A DNA stretch of 64,000 nucleotides from Opitutus sp. ER46 (GCF_003054705.1 NZ_QAYX01000023.1:372001-436000), one strand, 5' to 3'. Positions 10,716 through 19,239 are shown, counted from the first letter of the stretch. Notes: generated by a model from the sequence alone, not told the origin. A program made the numbers and translations.

Positions 10716-11672
10716 CTAGATGCGGCCGCAGAGGCTGCGCGGGATCTGGTAGACGTAGCCGCAGGAGCGCCAGGCGCGGACGAGGGCCTGCTTGGCGGCG
10801 CCGCGCCGGAGCACGATGGCATTGAAGAGCGCGAGCAGGGCGAACGCGCCGGCCTTGGCGAGATTGGCGATGAGGCGGCCCGCGAGGTAGGTCCCGGCGC
10901 CGGGCTGGCCGGCGCGATCGATCACGCGGGAGCGGGCGGAGTCGAACGCGTGGCGTGAGGCGTAGCGGAAGGTGGTGCGGCTGGCGGGCATCTGGTGCTG
11001 CACGGCGGCGGCGGGGGTGAACCACACCTCGTAGCCGGCGGCGCGCACGCGCCGGACCATTTCGCTGTCCCCGCCGGAGAAGTAGTTGCCCGCGGCGCGA
11101 TCGAGCGCGGTGTGAAACGGCCCCAGTTCCGCAAAGACCCAGGCCGGGAACGCGAGGTTAGCGCCCATCGGGCAGTGTCGCGGCGGCAGCGGACCGGCGT
11201 CGGAGCGGAAACCGAGCGGCGCGTGCCACTCCTTCACCCAGTCGGGTAACCCATGCGGGAAGACGGGAATCACCTCACCGCCGACCGCGCCGATGCGCCG
11301 GAGCGGGCCGTCGGCCAGGAGCGGCGCGGCCATCTGGGCGAGCCAGTCGGGGCGCACGAGGATGTCGTCGTCGCCGAACACGATGATCTCGCCGCGTGCC
11401 TCGGAGATCGCGCGGTTGCGGGCGTAATCGAGGCCCTGGCGCGTTTCCTGGATGTAGCGCGGCGCGGGCTGGGCGCCGGCGAACTCGGCCACTACGGCGC
11501 GCGTGTGGTCGGTCGAGTTGTTGTCGATCACGAGCACCTCGAAGTGGTCGCGGGGGAATTGCTGCGCGGCGATGCCGGCGAGCGTTTGGCGCAGGAAGTC
11601 GGCCCGGTTGTACGTCGGGATGGCGACGGTGAGCTTGAGGGAGGAGCCGGCTGGCATCGTGCGTCCCGGCAT
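10716..11672 (-). CDS. Glycosyltransferase family 2
   Basis: 318 aa (313 from the second Met at 11657). GT-A fold: LTVAIPTYNRADFLRQTL, the nucleotide-binding DNNSTDHT, and the metal motif in IVFGDDDIL. The C-terminal half contains GGDSEMVRRVRAAGYEVWF, typical of family 2 members that elongate surface glycans, and a hydrophobic helix near GAFALLALFNAIVL. Enzyme specificity is not readable. It lies 75 bp upstream of the WaaE-like gene, with a 468-bp repeat-filled spacer on its other side, so it may start its own transcript. Confidence 0.88.
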   Translation of the reverse strand: MPGRTMPAGSSLKLTVAIPTYNRADFLRQTLAGIAAQQFPRDHFEVLVIDNNSTDHTRAVVAEFAGAQPAPRYIQETRQGLDYARNRAISEARGEIIVFGDDDILVRPDWLAQMAAPLLADGPLRRIGAVGGEVIPVFPHGLPDWVKEWHAPLGFRSDAGPLPPRHCPMGANLAFPAWVFAELGPFHTALDRAAGNYFSGGDSEMVRRVRAAGYEVWFTPAAAVQHQMPASRTTFRYASRHAFDSARSRVIDRAGQPGAGTYLAGRLIANLAKAGAFALLALFNAIVLRRGAAKQALVRAWRSCGYVYQIPRSLCGRI

Positions 11673-11792
11673 CGTCGCAGGGCGGCGGCGGGAGATTCAA
11701 CCCGCGATTTTGGGCCGGCCGGGCGGCGGCCGTGAGCCTGGCAAGCGGGCGACGCGCCCGACGATTGCTGGCGGGCTGCGGGGGCTACAGGA

Positions 11793-11855
11793 GAGATAAC
11801 ACGCCAAATCTGGCGTGTTATGAGCGATAACACGCCAGATTTGGCGTGTTATCTC
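11793..11855. repeat. Nested palindrome (63 bp)
   Basis: Two 29-bp arms (11793-11821 and 11827-11855) are exact reverse complements around the 5-bp spacer GAGCG. Each arm is itself a hairpin: ATAACACGCCA, a four-base loop, then its complement. The element can form one long stem or two adjacent 11-bp stems, that is, a cruciform with two alternative forms. It is much more AT-rich than its surroundings. It lies between two glycosyltransferase genes of the same strand. Confidence 0.9.
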
Positions 11856-11867
11856 GAAATGGGGAAT

Positions 11868-11957
11868 CGATCGGACAGATCGGAGGGATCGACCGGATCG
11901 GACGGATCCGACGGATCCGACTGATCGGACTGATCCGACGGATCGGATGGATCGGGC
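11868..11957. repeat. Ten tandem nonamers with phased GATC sites
   Basis: Ten 9-bp units without a gap, consensus GGATCCGAC/GGATCGGAC, each with GATC at the same place, so GATC recurs exactly every 9 bp. Some units contain the palindrome CGGATCCG. Because the unit is three codons long, both strands stay open across the array, but no real gene is apparent. Confidence 0.88.
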
Positions 11958-12074
11958 TGGCCGGCGGGGGGCGGCCTTGGCGGGGCTGCCGGGGGAAGCG
12001 CGAGGGCGCAGCGGAGGGGCGCGGATGGGGCGACCCGGGCACCGCGGGCCGCGGCGAGGAGACCGATCGGCTGG

Positions 12075-12107
12075 GAGAACGAGAACGATTTCGAGAACGA
12101 GAACGAG
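12075..12107. repeat. GAGAAC hexamer repeat
   Basis: Two GAGAAC units, the interruption GATTTC, then two more GAGAAC units and GAG. Same unit as the eight-copy array at 53825 and the arrays near 48000 and 63380. Confidence 0.8.
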
Positions 12108-12126
12108 TGCGGCCGGCCGGCCGCTT

Positions 12127-12166
12127 ACTCCCTCATTCCCTCACTCCTTCACTCCCTCATTCCCTC
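12127..12166. repeat. Five tandem octamers over a gene's stop codon
   Basis: Five units alternating ACTCCCTC and ATTCCCTC (one ACTCCTTC). The stop codon of the adjacent glycosyltransferase gene (12141-12143) lies inside the array, so the last residues of that protein (GNEGVKE) are encoded by repeat DNA. Confidence 0.85.
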
Positions 12167-13115
12167 GCTTCGCCAGCAGGCGAAGCAACGCCCAGACCCA
12201 GCCGCTGGGGACGCGGCTGAAGGCGATCCGCTCCAGCCGGCGGGCGCGCGTGAGGGCGAGCGTGAGCGGCTGGTCCTTGAACCGGCGGGCGTACGCTCGG
12301 GCCATCCGCGCCGTGTAGAAGCGCGCGATCCAGCGCCCGAGAATAGGCGCGTTCGGCAGTTGTTCGCGGGCGATCCGGCGCCGCAGCACGAGTGAAGCGC
12401 GCAGCATCTGCGGCCACGCGCGATCGGTCCACTGACCTTCGTTGACCCGGTAGAACGCGGCAACCTCGGGGCAGACCTCGACGCGGCCGCTGCACGCGAG
12501 CCGGTACCAGAAATCGTAGTCGGCCAGCCCGGCCATGCGCGGGTTGAACCCGCCGAGTTCCAGAGCGCGGAGGCGGTTCACGGCGACGCCCGGGAACGGC
12601 GTCATGCTGCTCTTCAGGAACCAGAGCGGGGCGTAGCGATAAGGTGGGCGCAGGTTTTCCGGCGCGGTGAGCGTGGGCGGGGTCGTGCCCTGGACGCAGC
12701 GCGTGCAGACTGCCGCCACGCCGGGCTGGAGCCGCGGGGCGATGGTGGCGAAGAACCATGGGTAGATCAGGTCGTCCTCGTGCAGGACGGTGACCCAAGG
12801 CGTGGTGGCGAGCGCGAGGCCGCGGTTCCAGTTGTCAACGGCGCCGAACGCGCGGCGGTTGGCGTAGTAGCGCAGGTTGCGCACCCCGCTCGCCTCGACC
12901 ACCTGGCGCAGGTCCGAGGTCGCGCCGTCGTCGCTGACCACGACCTCGAACCACGGAAACTCCGCTTGCGCGGCGGTGAGAGAGGCCAGCGCCTCGGCGA
13001 GGAACTGCGGTCGGTTGAACGCGGGGATGCCGACCGTGATCACGGCGCTCGCGGCGGAGCCGCGCGCGAACACCGGCGGAGTCGTCGCGGGGGCAAGAGG
13101 CGCGGGGAGATTCAT
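12141..13115 (-). CDS. Glycosyltransferase family 2
   Basis: 324 aa. GT-A fold with ITVGIPAFNRPQFLAEAL, the binding motif VVSDDGATSD and the metal-binding LHEDDLIYP. The acceptor half has GGFNPRMAGLADYDFWYRL, the usual position of the catalytic base region in family 2 enzymes. The C-terminus is basic and helical and ends inside an octamer repeat. Only 12 bp separate it from the upstream GT9 gene, so the two are probably co-transcribed. Sugar and acceptor unknown. Confidence 0.87.
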   Translation of the reverse strand: MNLPAPLAPATTPPVFARGSAASAVITVGIPAFNRPQFLAEALASLTAAQAEFPWFEVVVSDDGATSDLRQVVEASGVRNLRYYANRRAFGAVDNWNRGLALATTPWVTVLHEDDLIYPWFFATIAPRLQPGVAAVCTRCVQGTTPPTLTAPENLRPPYRYAPLWFLKSSMTPFPGVAVNRLRALELGGFNPRMAGLADYDFWYRLACSGRVEVCPEVAAFYRVNEGQWTDRAWPQMLRASLVLRRRIAREQLPNAPILGRWIARFYTARMARAYARRFKDQPLTLALTRARRLERIAFSRVPSGWVWALLRLLAKRGNEGVKE

Positions 13116-13127
13116 GACGGCCCGCGC

Positions 13128-14162
13128 TCAGCGCTTCGCGGTCAAACGGGCGCGGACGGCTTCACGCACGCGCTCGAGGGAAATGTTCTGCACGCAGAGG
13201 TTGTGGTACGAGTCTGCGGGCACGCAGCGTTCGGGGGCGACGCACGTGCGGCAGGGCAGCGGGGGCTGCAGGAGCGTGTGGTTCGGGCCCATCGGCTGGA
13301 ACAGCGTGGCGTTCTGCGAGCCGTAGAGCGCGATGACAGGCGTGCCCACGGCGGCGGCGACGTGCATCGGACCGCTGTCGTGGCAGACCAGCGCGTGGCT
13401 GATCCGGGCGAGGGCGGCGAAACGTGCGATCGGGAGCGGGCCGGGCAACGCGAGCAGGTGCGTGCCCACGTGGCGGCGGATTTCCGTCAGGACGGCCTCG
13501 TCGGCCGGCCCGCCGGCGAGGATGACCTGCGCGCCGAGTTCGTCCTGCGCGTAGTCGATCAGCGCGGCGAACCGCTCGGCGGGCCATACGCGCATCGGGC
13601 TGCGACTGCCGGGGTGGACCAGCAGCACGCGTTCGCTGGCACCCACGAAGCGCTGCAGCTCCGCCACCTCCTCGGCGGGCGGCTCGAGTCGGATCTCGCG
13701 CGTGACCACCGGCACGCCGAGCGGCTCCAGGGCGCGCAGGTAGTATTCGGTGATCGGATTCGCCTCGTGGCGGGCGTCGTCGTCGCGAACGGAATTGGTG
13801 TAGAGTGGGCGAAACTTGAGGCGGTAGCCGCCGTGGTGGAGCGCTACCCGGATCGGCGCGCCGGTCCAGCGGGCGATCACGGCGGTCTTCTCGGTGTTGT
13901 CGAGGTTCAGGACGTGGGTGAAGCGCTCGCGGCGCAGGCGCCGGAGAAAACCCGGCCATTGCGTCGCGGATTGCGGGAGCGGGACCGCCTGGTCGACGTC
14001 GGGGTTGAGCGCGAGGAGGTCGACGAAGCGCGGTTCAACGAGGACCGCGAGGTGGGCGTCGGGCCAGTGCAGGCGCAGATTGCGCAGGAGCGAGCCCAGC
14101 AGCACGATGTCGCCGAGGTAACGTCGGCGAATGATCAGGATGCGGCGGGGGCGGTCAGGCAT
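13128..14162 (-). CDS. Glycosyltransferase family 9 (heptosyltransferase-like)
   Basis: 344 aa. GT-B fold of the ADP-heptose:LPS heptosyltransferase family: RILIIRRRYLGDIVLLGSLL at the N-terminus, VLLVHPGSRSPMRVWPAERF at the start of the second Rossmann domain, and the conserved nucleotide-sugar motif CHDSGPMHVAAAVGTPVIALYG. The C-terminal PLPCRTCVAPERC resembles the Cys-rich ends seen in this family. It probably transfers heptose to the lipopolysaccharide inner core at the cytoplasmic membrane. It lies between GT2 genes on the same strand. Whether it is heptosyltransferase I, II or another branch cannot be told. Confidence 0.88.
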   Translation of the reverse strand: MPDRPRRILIIRRRYLGDIVLLGSLLRNLRLHWPDAHLAVLVEPRFVDLLALNPDVDQAVPLPQSATQWPGFLRRLRRERFTHVLNLDNTEKTAVIARWTGAPIRVALHHGGYRLKFRPLYTNSVRDDDARHEANPITEYYLRALEPLGVPVVTREIRLEPPAEEVAELQRFVGASERVLLVHPGSRSPMRVWPAERFAALIDYAQDELGAQVILAGGPADEAVLTEIRRHVGTHLLALPGPLPIARFAALARISHALVCHDSGPMHVAAAVGTPVIALYGSQNATLFQPMGPNHTLLQPPLPCRTCVAPERCVPADSYHNLCVQNISLERVREAVRARLTAKR

Positions 14163-14251
14163 GCGTGCAGCCGATTACGCCGAGGGCGGTCCCGCGGGGT
14201 CAAGCCCCGCGGCGGGGGCGCCGAGGCGCCGCCGGGTCGGCTGCCCGGCGG

Positions 14252-15322
14252 TCAGCTCGCGGCAGCGAAGACCGGGCGCACGCGGGGCGCGGGCGCAGTG
14301 AACACCGGAGCGACGGGCTGCACCGAGGGGAGGGCTCGCGCGCCGGGACCGAACGTCCGGACCAAGAAGGTTCGCAGTCGGTGGAACGGGCCCGTGACGC
14401 GGTGATGCGTCCACATCACCGCGTACCACGGCTGGCGGAGGTGGGCGTGCACCATGGCCTCGGCGACGAGGATGCGCGCGGAGCGCGGCACGCGTTTGCG
14501 CGAGTAGTGAAGGCGCCGGTACAGAATGCGCCGCCGCTGGAACGGAGTGCAGCCCCCCCATGCCGGGTTGGAAATGCAATCGATGTAGCGGGTGAGGAGG
14601 AGGAGGCTTTCGAGCGGGCCGATGAAGGAACCCTGGTTCACGCGGGTCTGTTGCGCGCCGTGCTGCCGGAAGGCGCAAAGCGGTTCCGTGAGATAGACGA
14701 AGTCGCCGCGCAGCAGGAGGTGCAGCCAGAACTCCTCGTCGACGATCTGGCGGAAGTTGGGGTCGAAACCGCGGGCGGCCTGGTCGCGGCGGAAGAGAAC
14801 GGTGGACGGTTCGCCCACCAGGTTGCGGTCTTCGTGGAGGCAGCGTCGGATCACGCTGATGCCGTGGTGGTGGCCGGCGGCGCGAAAATCGTCCCAAGTG
14901 GAAACCACGCGCGAATGCTCGTCGATCAGGAGCCGGGCGGAGGCGACGAGGGCGGCCTGCGGCGCACGATCGAGAGCCGCGACCATTTGCGAGAGGGCGT
15001 CGGAGCGGGTGAAGCAGTCGTCGCCGAACATGAACTTCACGTACTCGCCGCGGGCGTGGCGGAGGCACCAGTTCCAGTTCTGGACCATGCCGAGGTTCTC
15101 GCGGTGCGCGTAGGCGTGAATCCGCGGATCACGGGCGGCGTACTCGCGGAGGATCTCGGCGGAGTCGTCCTGCGAGGCGTCGTCGCTGATGATCAGTTCA
15201 AAATCGGCGAAGTCCTGCGCGAGGATCGAGTCGAGCGTCTGGCGGAGATAGCGGCCGTAATTGAACGTTGGAACGAGGACACTGACCTTGGGTTGGGCGG
15301 ATGCGGGAGGGACGGAAACCAT
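14252..15322 (-). CDS. Glycosyltransferase family 2
   Basis: 356 aa. VSVLVPTFNYGRYLRQTL, then LIISDDASQDDS and the metal site FMFGDDCFTR place it in GT2. IVDEEFWLHLLLRGDFVYL is the expected acceptor-side segment. The C-terminal 100 residues are basic and probably membrane-associated. It is the first gene of the glycosyltransferase run after a spacer with an inverted repeat (15352-15380), so it may head the operon, with the lipid flippase gene upstream on the same strand. Specificity unknown. Confidence 0.87.
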   Translation of the reverse strand: MVSVPPASAQPKVSVLVPTFNYGRYLRQTLDSILAQDFADFELIISDDASQDDSAEILREYAARDPRIHAYAHRENLGMVQNWNWCLRHARGEYVKFMFGDDCFTRSDALSQMVAALDRAPQAALVASARLLIDEHSRVVSTWDDFRAAGHHHGISVIRRCLHEDRNLVGEPSTVLFRRDQAARGFDPNFRQIVDEEFWLHLLLRGDFVYLTEPLCAFRQHGAQQTRVNQGSFIGPLESLLLLTRYIDCISNPAWGGCTPFQRRRILYRRLHYSRKRVPRSARILVAEAMVHAHLRQPWYAVMWTHHRVTGPFHRLRTFLVRTFGPGARALPSVQPVAPVFTAPAPRVRPVFAAAS

Positions 15323-15351
15323 ACGCCCTGCCCAGACTCGCCGGTGCCTCG

Positions 15352-15380
15352 CTATGTTTCATTAAATCACTGAAACATAG
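15352..15380. promoter_or_regulatory. Inverted repeat upstream of the glycosyltransferase run
   Basis: Perfect 10-bp arms CTATGTTTCA and TGAAACATAG around nine AT-rich bases, 30 bp upstream of the GT2 start. A TTGACT hexamer lies just outside on the minus strand. It could be an operator at a promoter or a leader hairpin. Confidence 0.5.
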
Positions 15381-15441
15381 TCAATTGTGTCATAATCCAG
15401 CGCGAGCGTAAGCAGGGAATGACGCGCGAAGTGGGACGGAG

Positions 15442-17223
15442 TTACGTCGAACGCTCGGCGCCGCTACCTTGCTGACGATCGTAGAGCGAACGATAGAGCC
15501 CGTTACCGGCGTAAAGTTCCGTGTGGGTGCCGGTGGCGACGAGCTGGCCGCGGTCGAACACGAGGATCTTCGAGGCGTCGCGGATGGTGGAGAACCGATG
15601 GGCGATGATGAGGACGGTCTTGCCGATCACGAGCTTCTGGAGCGCGGCCTGGATGGCAGCCTCGCTGTCGCTGTCGAGCGCGCTGGTGGCCTCGTCGAGG
15701 ATGAGGATGGGCGCGTTGCGCAGGAAGGCACGGGCGATGGCGATCCGCTGTTTTTGCCCGCCGGAGAGCCGGCCGCCGCGTTCGCCGACGACGGTGTCGT
15801 AACCGAGCCCGCCCTCGAGTTTCAGGATGAAGTCGTGCGCGAACGCATCGCGGGCCGCCTGCTCGACCTCGGCGCGAGTGGCGTCGCGGCGGCCGAGCAG
15901 CAGGTTGGCGTAGATGGTGTCGTTGAAGAGGACGGGTTCCTGGGAAACGACGGCGATGTTCCGGCGCAGGTCGGCGAGGCGCAGCGATCGGATGTCGTGG
16001 CCGTCAACCTTCACCGCGCCGGCGGCGACGTCGTAGAAGCGGGGCACGAGGTTGGCGAAGGTGCTCTTGCCGGCGCCGCTCGGGCCGACGAGCGCGCAGG
16101 TGGTGCCGGCCGGAATCTGGACGGACACGTGCTTCAGCACGTGGTCGTCCCCCTTGTAGGCGAAGGTGACGTCGGCGAAGGTGATGTCACCGCGCAGCCG
16201 CGTGACTGGGACGGGCTGGGCGGGGTCGGTGATCGTCTCGGGCTCGTTGAGCACGATCTCGAGGCGGTCGAGGGCGGCGGTGCCGCGCTTCAACTCGTTG
16301 TTCAGGGTCCCGAGTTTCTTCACGGGATCGTAGCTCTGATAGAGCGCGGCGATGAGCGCCAGGAACGTGTCGAGATCCAGGCCGCCGCTGTACGCGTACA
16401 CGAGCGTGATCGCGATGCCGACGGCGGAGATGACCTCGATCGTGGGCGTCAGCGCCAGCGCGTACTTGGCGATCTTCATCTGCGACGTGATCAGCAGGCG
16501 CGAGCGCCCGGCGAAGCGGGTGGTCTCGTGCTCCTCCAGCCCGAAGGCGCGCACCTCGCGGGCGGCGGCCAGATTCTCGGAGAACAGGCTGGTGACGTCG
16601 CCCAGCTGGCTCTGCATCTGGGCCGCGCGCTTGATCACTTTGCGCCCGACGAAGCGGACGGGAAAAACGGTGAGGGGTACGATGGCGAGGCAGACCAGCG
16701 CGAGGAAAACGCCCTCGGCGCGGAACGCGAGATAGCCCACGGCGCAGAGCGCACCGATTAGCGTCGCCGGTTGTTTGATGCCGTCGTTCGCGAGGCCGGA
16801 GAGCGTGAATTGCAGCTGCGCGGTGTCGGACAGCCCGCGGGAGATGAGGTCGCCGGTCTGCTTGCCGTGTACGAACGAGAGGGGCAGGACCTGCAGCTTG
16901 CGGAAGTAATCGACGCGCAGGGATTCCAGGATGCGCACGCCGGCGAGCTGGGTGAAGTAGCTGTTCAGGTAGCCGCTGATGGCGCGGACGAGGAAGATCA
17001 ACGGGATGCCGGCCGCGATCAGCGCCACGGCACTCAACGCCAGCGGCGGATCGGCCCGCGTGAAGATGCGCGGGAAAACATACTTTAGCAGGAGCGGCAT
17101 GCCGGCGCCGCTCGAGGCGCCGTAGATGATCCCCGTGACGATGGCCGCCGCGATGACGCCACGGACCGGAATGAGGTACTTGAGATAGGGACGGAGGCGG
17201 CGCATCGGGAAGGGACGCAGCAT
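15442..17223 (-). CDS. ABC exporter, MsbA-type lipid flippase
   Basis: 593 aa from the ATG at 17223 (a TTG at 17256 would add eleven residues). Half-transporter: six transmembrane helices in about the first 320 residues, then an ATPase with Walker A GPSGAGKST, signature LSGGQKQR, Walker B ILILDEAT, D-loop SALDSDSE and switch His in IIAHRF. The order membrane-ATPase and the length match MsbA, which flips lipid A core across the inner membrane. The position directly upstream of five glycosyltransferases supports that role. Related peptide or drug exporters have the same layout, so the substrate is inferred. Confidence 0.88.
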   Translation of the reverse strand: MLRPFPMRRLRPYLKYLIPVRGVIAAAIVTGIIYGASSGAGMPLLLKYVFPRIFTRADPPLALSAVALIAAGIPLIFLVRAISGYLNSYFTQLAGVRILESLRVDYFRKLQVLPLSFVHGKQTGDLISRGLSDTAQLQFTLSGLANDGIKQPATLIGALCAVGYLAFRAEGVFLALVCLAIVPLTVFPVRFVGRKVIKRAAQMQSQLGDVTSLFSENLAAAREVRAFGLEEHETTRFAGRSRLLITSQMKIAKYALALTPTIEVISAVGIAITLVYAYSGGLDLDTFLALIAALYQSYDPVKKLGTLNNELKRGTAALDRLEIVLNEPETITDPAQPVPVTRLRGDITFADVTFAYKGDDHVLKHVSVQIPAGTTCALVGPSGAGKSTFANLVPRFYDVAAGAVKVDGHDIRSLRLADLRRNIAVVSQEPVLFNDTIYANLLLGRRDATRAEVEQAARDAFAHDFILKLEGGLGYDTVVGERGGRLSGGQKQRIAIARAFLRNAPILILDEATSALDSDSEAAIQAALQKLVIGKTVLIIAHRFSTIRDASKILVFDRGQLVATGTHTELYAGNGLYRSLYDRQQGSGAERST

Positions 17224-17290
17224 CAAACGTCGTCCCCCGGCGTCGTTCCATCCCAATTTTCCGGGCGGCCGGTTGCGACCGATTGGCGGC

Positions 17291-18205
17291 TCAATCCTTG
17301 GACGAGCGGACGTCGAGGGCGTCGCGCAGGCCGTCGCCGAGGAAGTTCAGCGAGAACAGCGTCAGCGAGAAGAGCGTGCCGGGGAAGATGAGCAGCCACG
17401 GGTACTCCTCCATCTTCTCGGCGCCGTCCTTGATCAGCACGCCCCAGGAGCTCATCGGCGGCTGCACGCCGAGGCCGAGGAAGCTGAGGAACGCCTCGAG
17501 GAGCATGACGGCGGGGATCGTGAGCGTCGTGTAAACGATGATCGGGCCGAGGATGTTGGGGAGGATGTGGCGGAAGATGATCCGCCGGCGGCCGAACCCG
17601 AGCGAGCGGGCCGCCTCGATGAACTCCATCTTCTTCACCGCCATCACCTGGCTGCGGACGATGCGGGCCATGGTGAGCCATTCGACGGCGCCGATCGCGA
17701 GGAAGAGCAGCACGATGTTCCGGCCGAAGAAGACCATCAGCAGGATCACGAAGATCGCGAACGGCAGGGAGTACATGATGTCCACCGCGCGCATCATGAA
17801 CGCGTCGCGCTTGCCGCCGAAGAAGCCGGCGACGGCGCCGTAGGTGACGCCGATCGTGAGCGCGACGAGCGTCGCGCAGAGGCCGACGCCGAGCGAGACG
17901 CGGCCGCCGTAGAGGAGCCGCACGAAGAGGTCGCGCCCGAGCGTGTCGGTGCCCAGCCAGTGCGCGCCGCTCGGAGCCGACGCGCCGAGATCGAGGTCCT
18001 GCTCCTCGTAGCCGTGCTGGGTAAACCACGGACCCGCGACGCACAGCAGGGCGACGACGGCGAGGGTGAGCATGCCGAAGACGGCGAGCTTGTTCTTGCG
18101 CAGGCGGAGCCACGCGTCGTGCCAGAGCGAGAAGCCGCGCTCGGCGGCGTCGCTGGTCGCTTCGGCGACGGCGGTGAGGCGGGAGGGCTTCGGGCCCAGG
18201 GTCAT
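17291..18205 (-). CDS. Oligopeptide ABC transporter permease OppC-like
   Basis: 304 aa from the ATG at 18205, whose first bases overlap the oppB-like stop (ATGA). Six membrane helices; the N-terminal extension before the first helix and the periplasmic loop with HWLGTDTLGRDLFVRLLYG are the OppC hallmark. The coupling-helix motif EAARSLGFGRRRIIFRHILPN is present. It should form a heterodimer with the OppB-like protein. No OppD or OppF ATPase gene is in the window, so the energising subunits must come from elsewhere. Confidence 0.92.
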   Translation of the reverse strand: MTLGPKPSRLTAVAEATSDAAERGFSLWHDAWLRLRKNKLAVFGMLTLAVVALLCVAGPWFTQHGYEEQDLDLGASAPSGAHWLGTDTLGRDLFVRLLYGGRVSLGVGLCATLVALTIGVTYGAVAGFFGGKRDAFMMRAVDIMYSLPFAIFVILLMVFFGRNIVLLFLAIGAVEWLTMARIVRSQVMAVKKMEFIEAARSLGFGRRRIIFRHILPNILGPIIVYTTLTIPAVMLLEAFLSFLGLGVQPPMSSWGVLIKDGAEKMEEYPWLLIFPGTLFSLTLFSLNFLGDGLRDALDVRSSKD

Positions 18206-19119
18206 TCCAGCCTCACTTTCGGATTCATCCACGCCTGGACGACGTCGGCGACCAGGTTGAGCGCCATGATGAGGACCGCGTACAGGATGACGGTGCCCAG
18301 CACCAGGGTGTAGTCGCGGTTGAAGGCGGAGTTCACGAATTCGCGGCCGATGCCGGGAATCTGGAAGATGGTCTCGATTACGAAGGAGCCGGTGAGGATG
18401 CCGGCGATCGCGGGCCCGAGATAGCTGACGACCGGGAGGAGGCCGCCGCGGAGGGCGTGGCGGAAGATGATGCGCAGCTCGGAGGCGCCCTTGGCGCGGG
18501 CGGTGCGGATGAAGTCCTGGTGCAGGACCTCGAGCATGCCGCCGCGGGTGAGCCGGGAGATGGGCGCGGCGTAGGCGAGCCCGAGTACGAGCGCGGGCAG
18601 CACGCGGTCCGAGGGCGTGTACCAGCCGGAGGCGTTGAACCAGCCTGCGTGGATGGCGAGGCCGAGCACCAGCAGCGGGCCGACGACGAACGTCGGGATG
18701 GAGATGCCGGCCATGCCGAAGGTGGAGGCGACGTAATCGATCCAGGTGTTGCGGCGAATCGCGGCGAGCGTGCCGAGGCCGATGCCGACGACGAGTGCGA
18801 TGGCGAGCGCCTCGGCGCCGAGCTCGGCGGAGACGGGCAGCTTGTCGGCGATGATCTCGTTGACGGTGCGGTTGGCGTACTTGAACGACGGGCCGAGATC
18901 GCCCTGCGCCAGCCGGCCGAGGTAATCGAGGTACTGCTGCCAAACCGGCTTGTTGAGGCCGTAGTGGGCCTCGAGGTTGCGCAGAATCTCAGGCGTGACG
19001 GCCTTCTCGGCCGTGAACGGCCCGCCCGGCACGGCCCGCATCATGAAGAACGTCGCCGACACCACCACGAACAGCGCGAGGAGCGACTGCAGCAGGCGGG
19101 ACGTGATGAAGCGGAGCAT
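18202..19119 (-). CDS. Oligopeptide ABC transporter permease OppB-like
   Basis: 305 aa inner-membrane permease. N-terminal helix LLQSLLALFVVVSATFF followed by R-x-V-P-G-G-P-F, and the family signature NKPVWQQYLDYLGRLAQGDLG, are typical of OppB. The coupling motif is RTARAKGASELRIIFRHALR. The start codon is preceded directly by a pyrimidine-rich hexamer repeat (19121-19154 on the opposite strand), so no Shine-Dalgarno sequence is visible. Its stop overlaps the oppC-like start by four bases, so translation of the pair is coupled. Confidence 0.92.
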   Translation of the reverse strand: MLRFITSRLLQSLLALFVVVSATFFMMRAVPGGPFTAEKAVTPEILRNLEAHYGLNKPVWQQYLDYLGRLAQGDLGPSFKYANRTVNEIIADKLPVSAELGAEALAIALVVGIGLGTLAAIRRNTWIDYVASTFGMAGISIPTFVVGPLLVLGLAIHAGWFNASGWYTPSDRVLPALVLGLAYAAPISRLTRGGMLEVLHQDFIRTARAKGASELRIIFRHALRGGLLPVVSYLGPAIAGILTGSFVIETIFQIPGIGREFVNSAFNRDYTLVLGTVILYAVLIMALNLVADVVQAWMNPKVRLE

Positions 19120-19120
19120 G

Positions 19121-19154
19121 AAAAGTGAAAGTGAGAGTGAGAGTGAAAGTGGGG
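19121..19154. repeat. GTGARA hexamer repeat abutting the oppB start
   Basis: Four to five units of GTGAAA/GTGAGA ending one base before the OppB start codon (minus strand). On the mRNA-sense strand it is a TTTCAC/TCTCAC pyrimidine tract occupying the place of the ribosome-binding site. A shorter relative lies at about 19196-19210. Confidence 0.8.
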
Positions 19155-19239
19155 ACGGAGGGTCGGAGTGGAGCGGAGACGGGCGACGGAGGAGCGGAGA
19201 GTGAGAGTGGAACGGGCGGGAAGGCGAGCACTCCGGCGG

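Noticed and set aside
11846-12220. Open frame over the nonamer array with an I-G-R-I-R repeat
   Set aside because: Open only because the repeat unit is a multiple of three and stop-free on both strands; no start signal or family.
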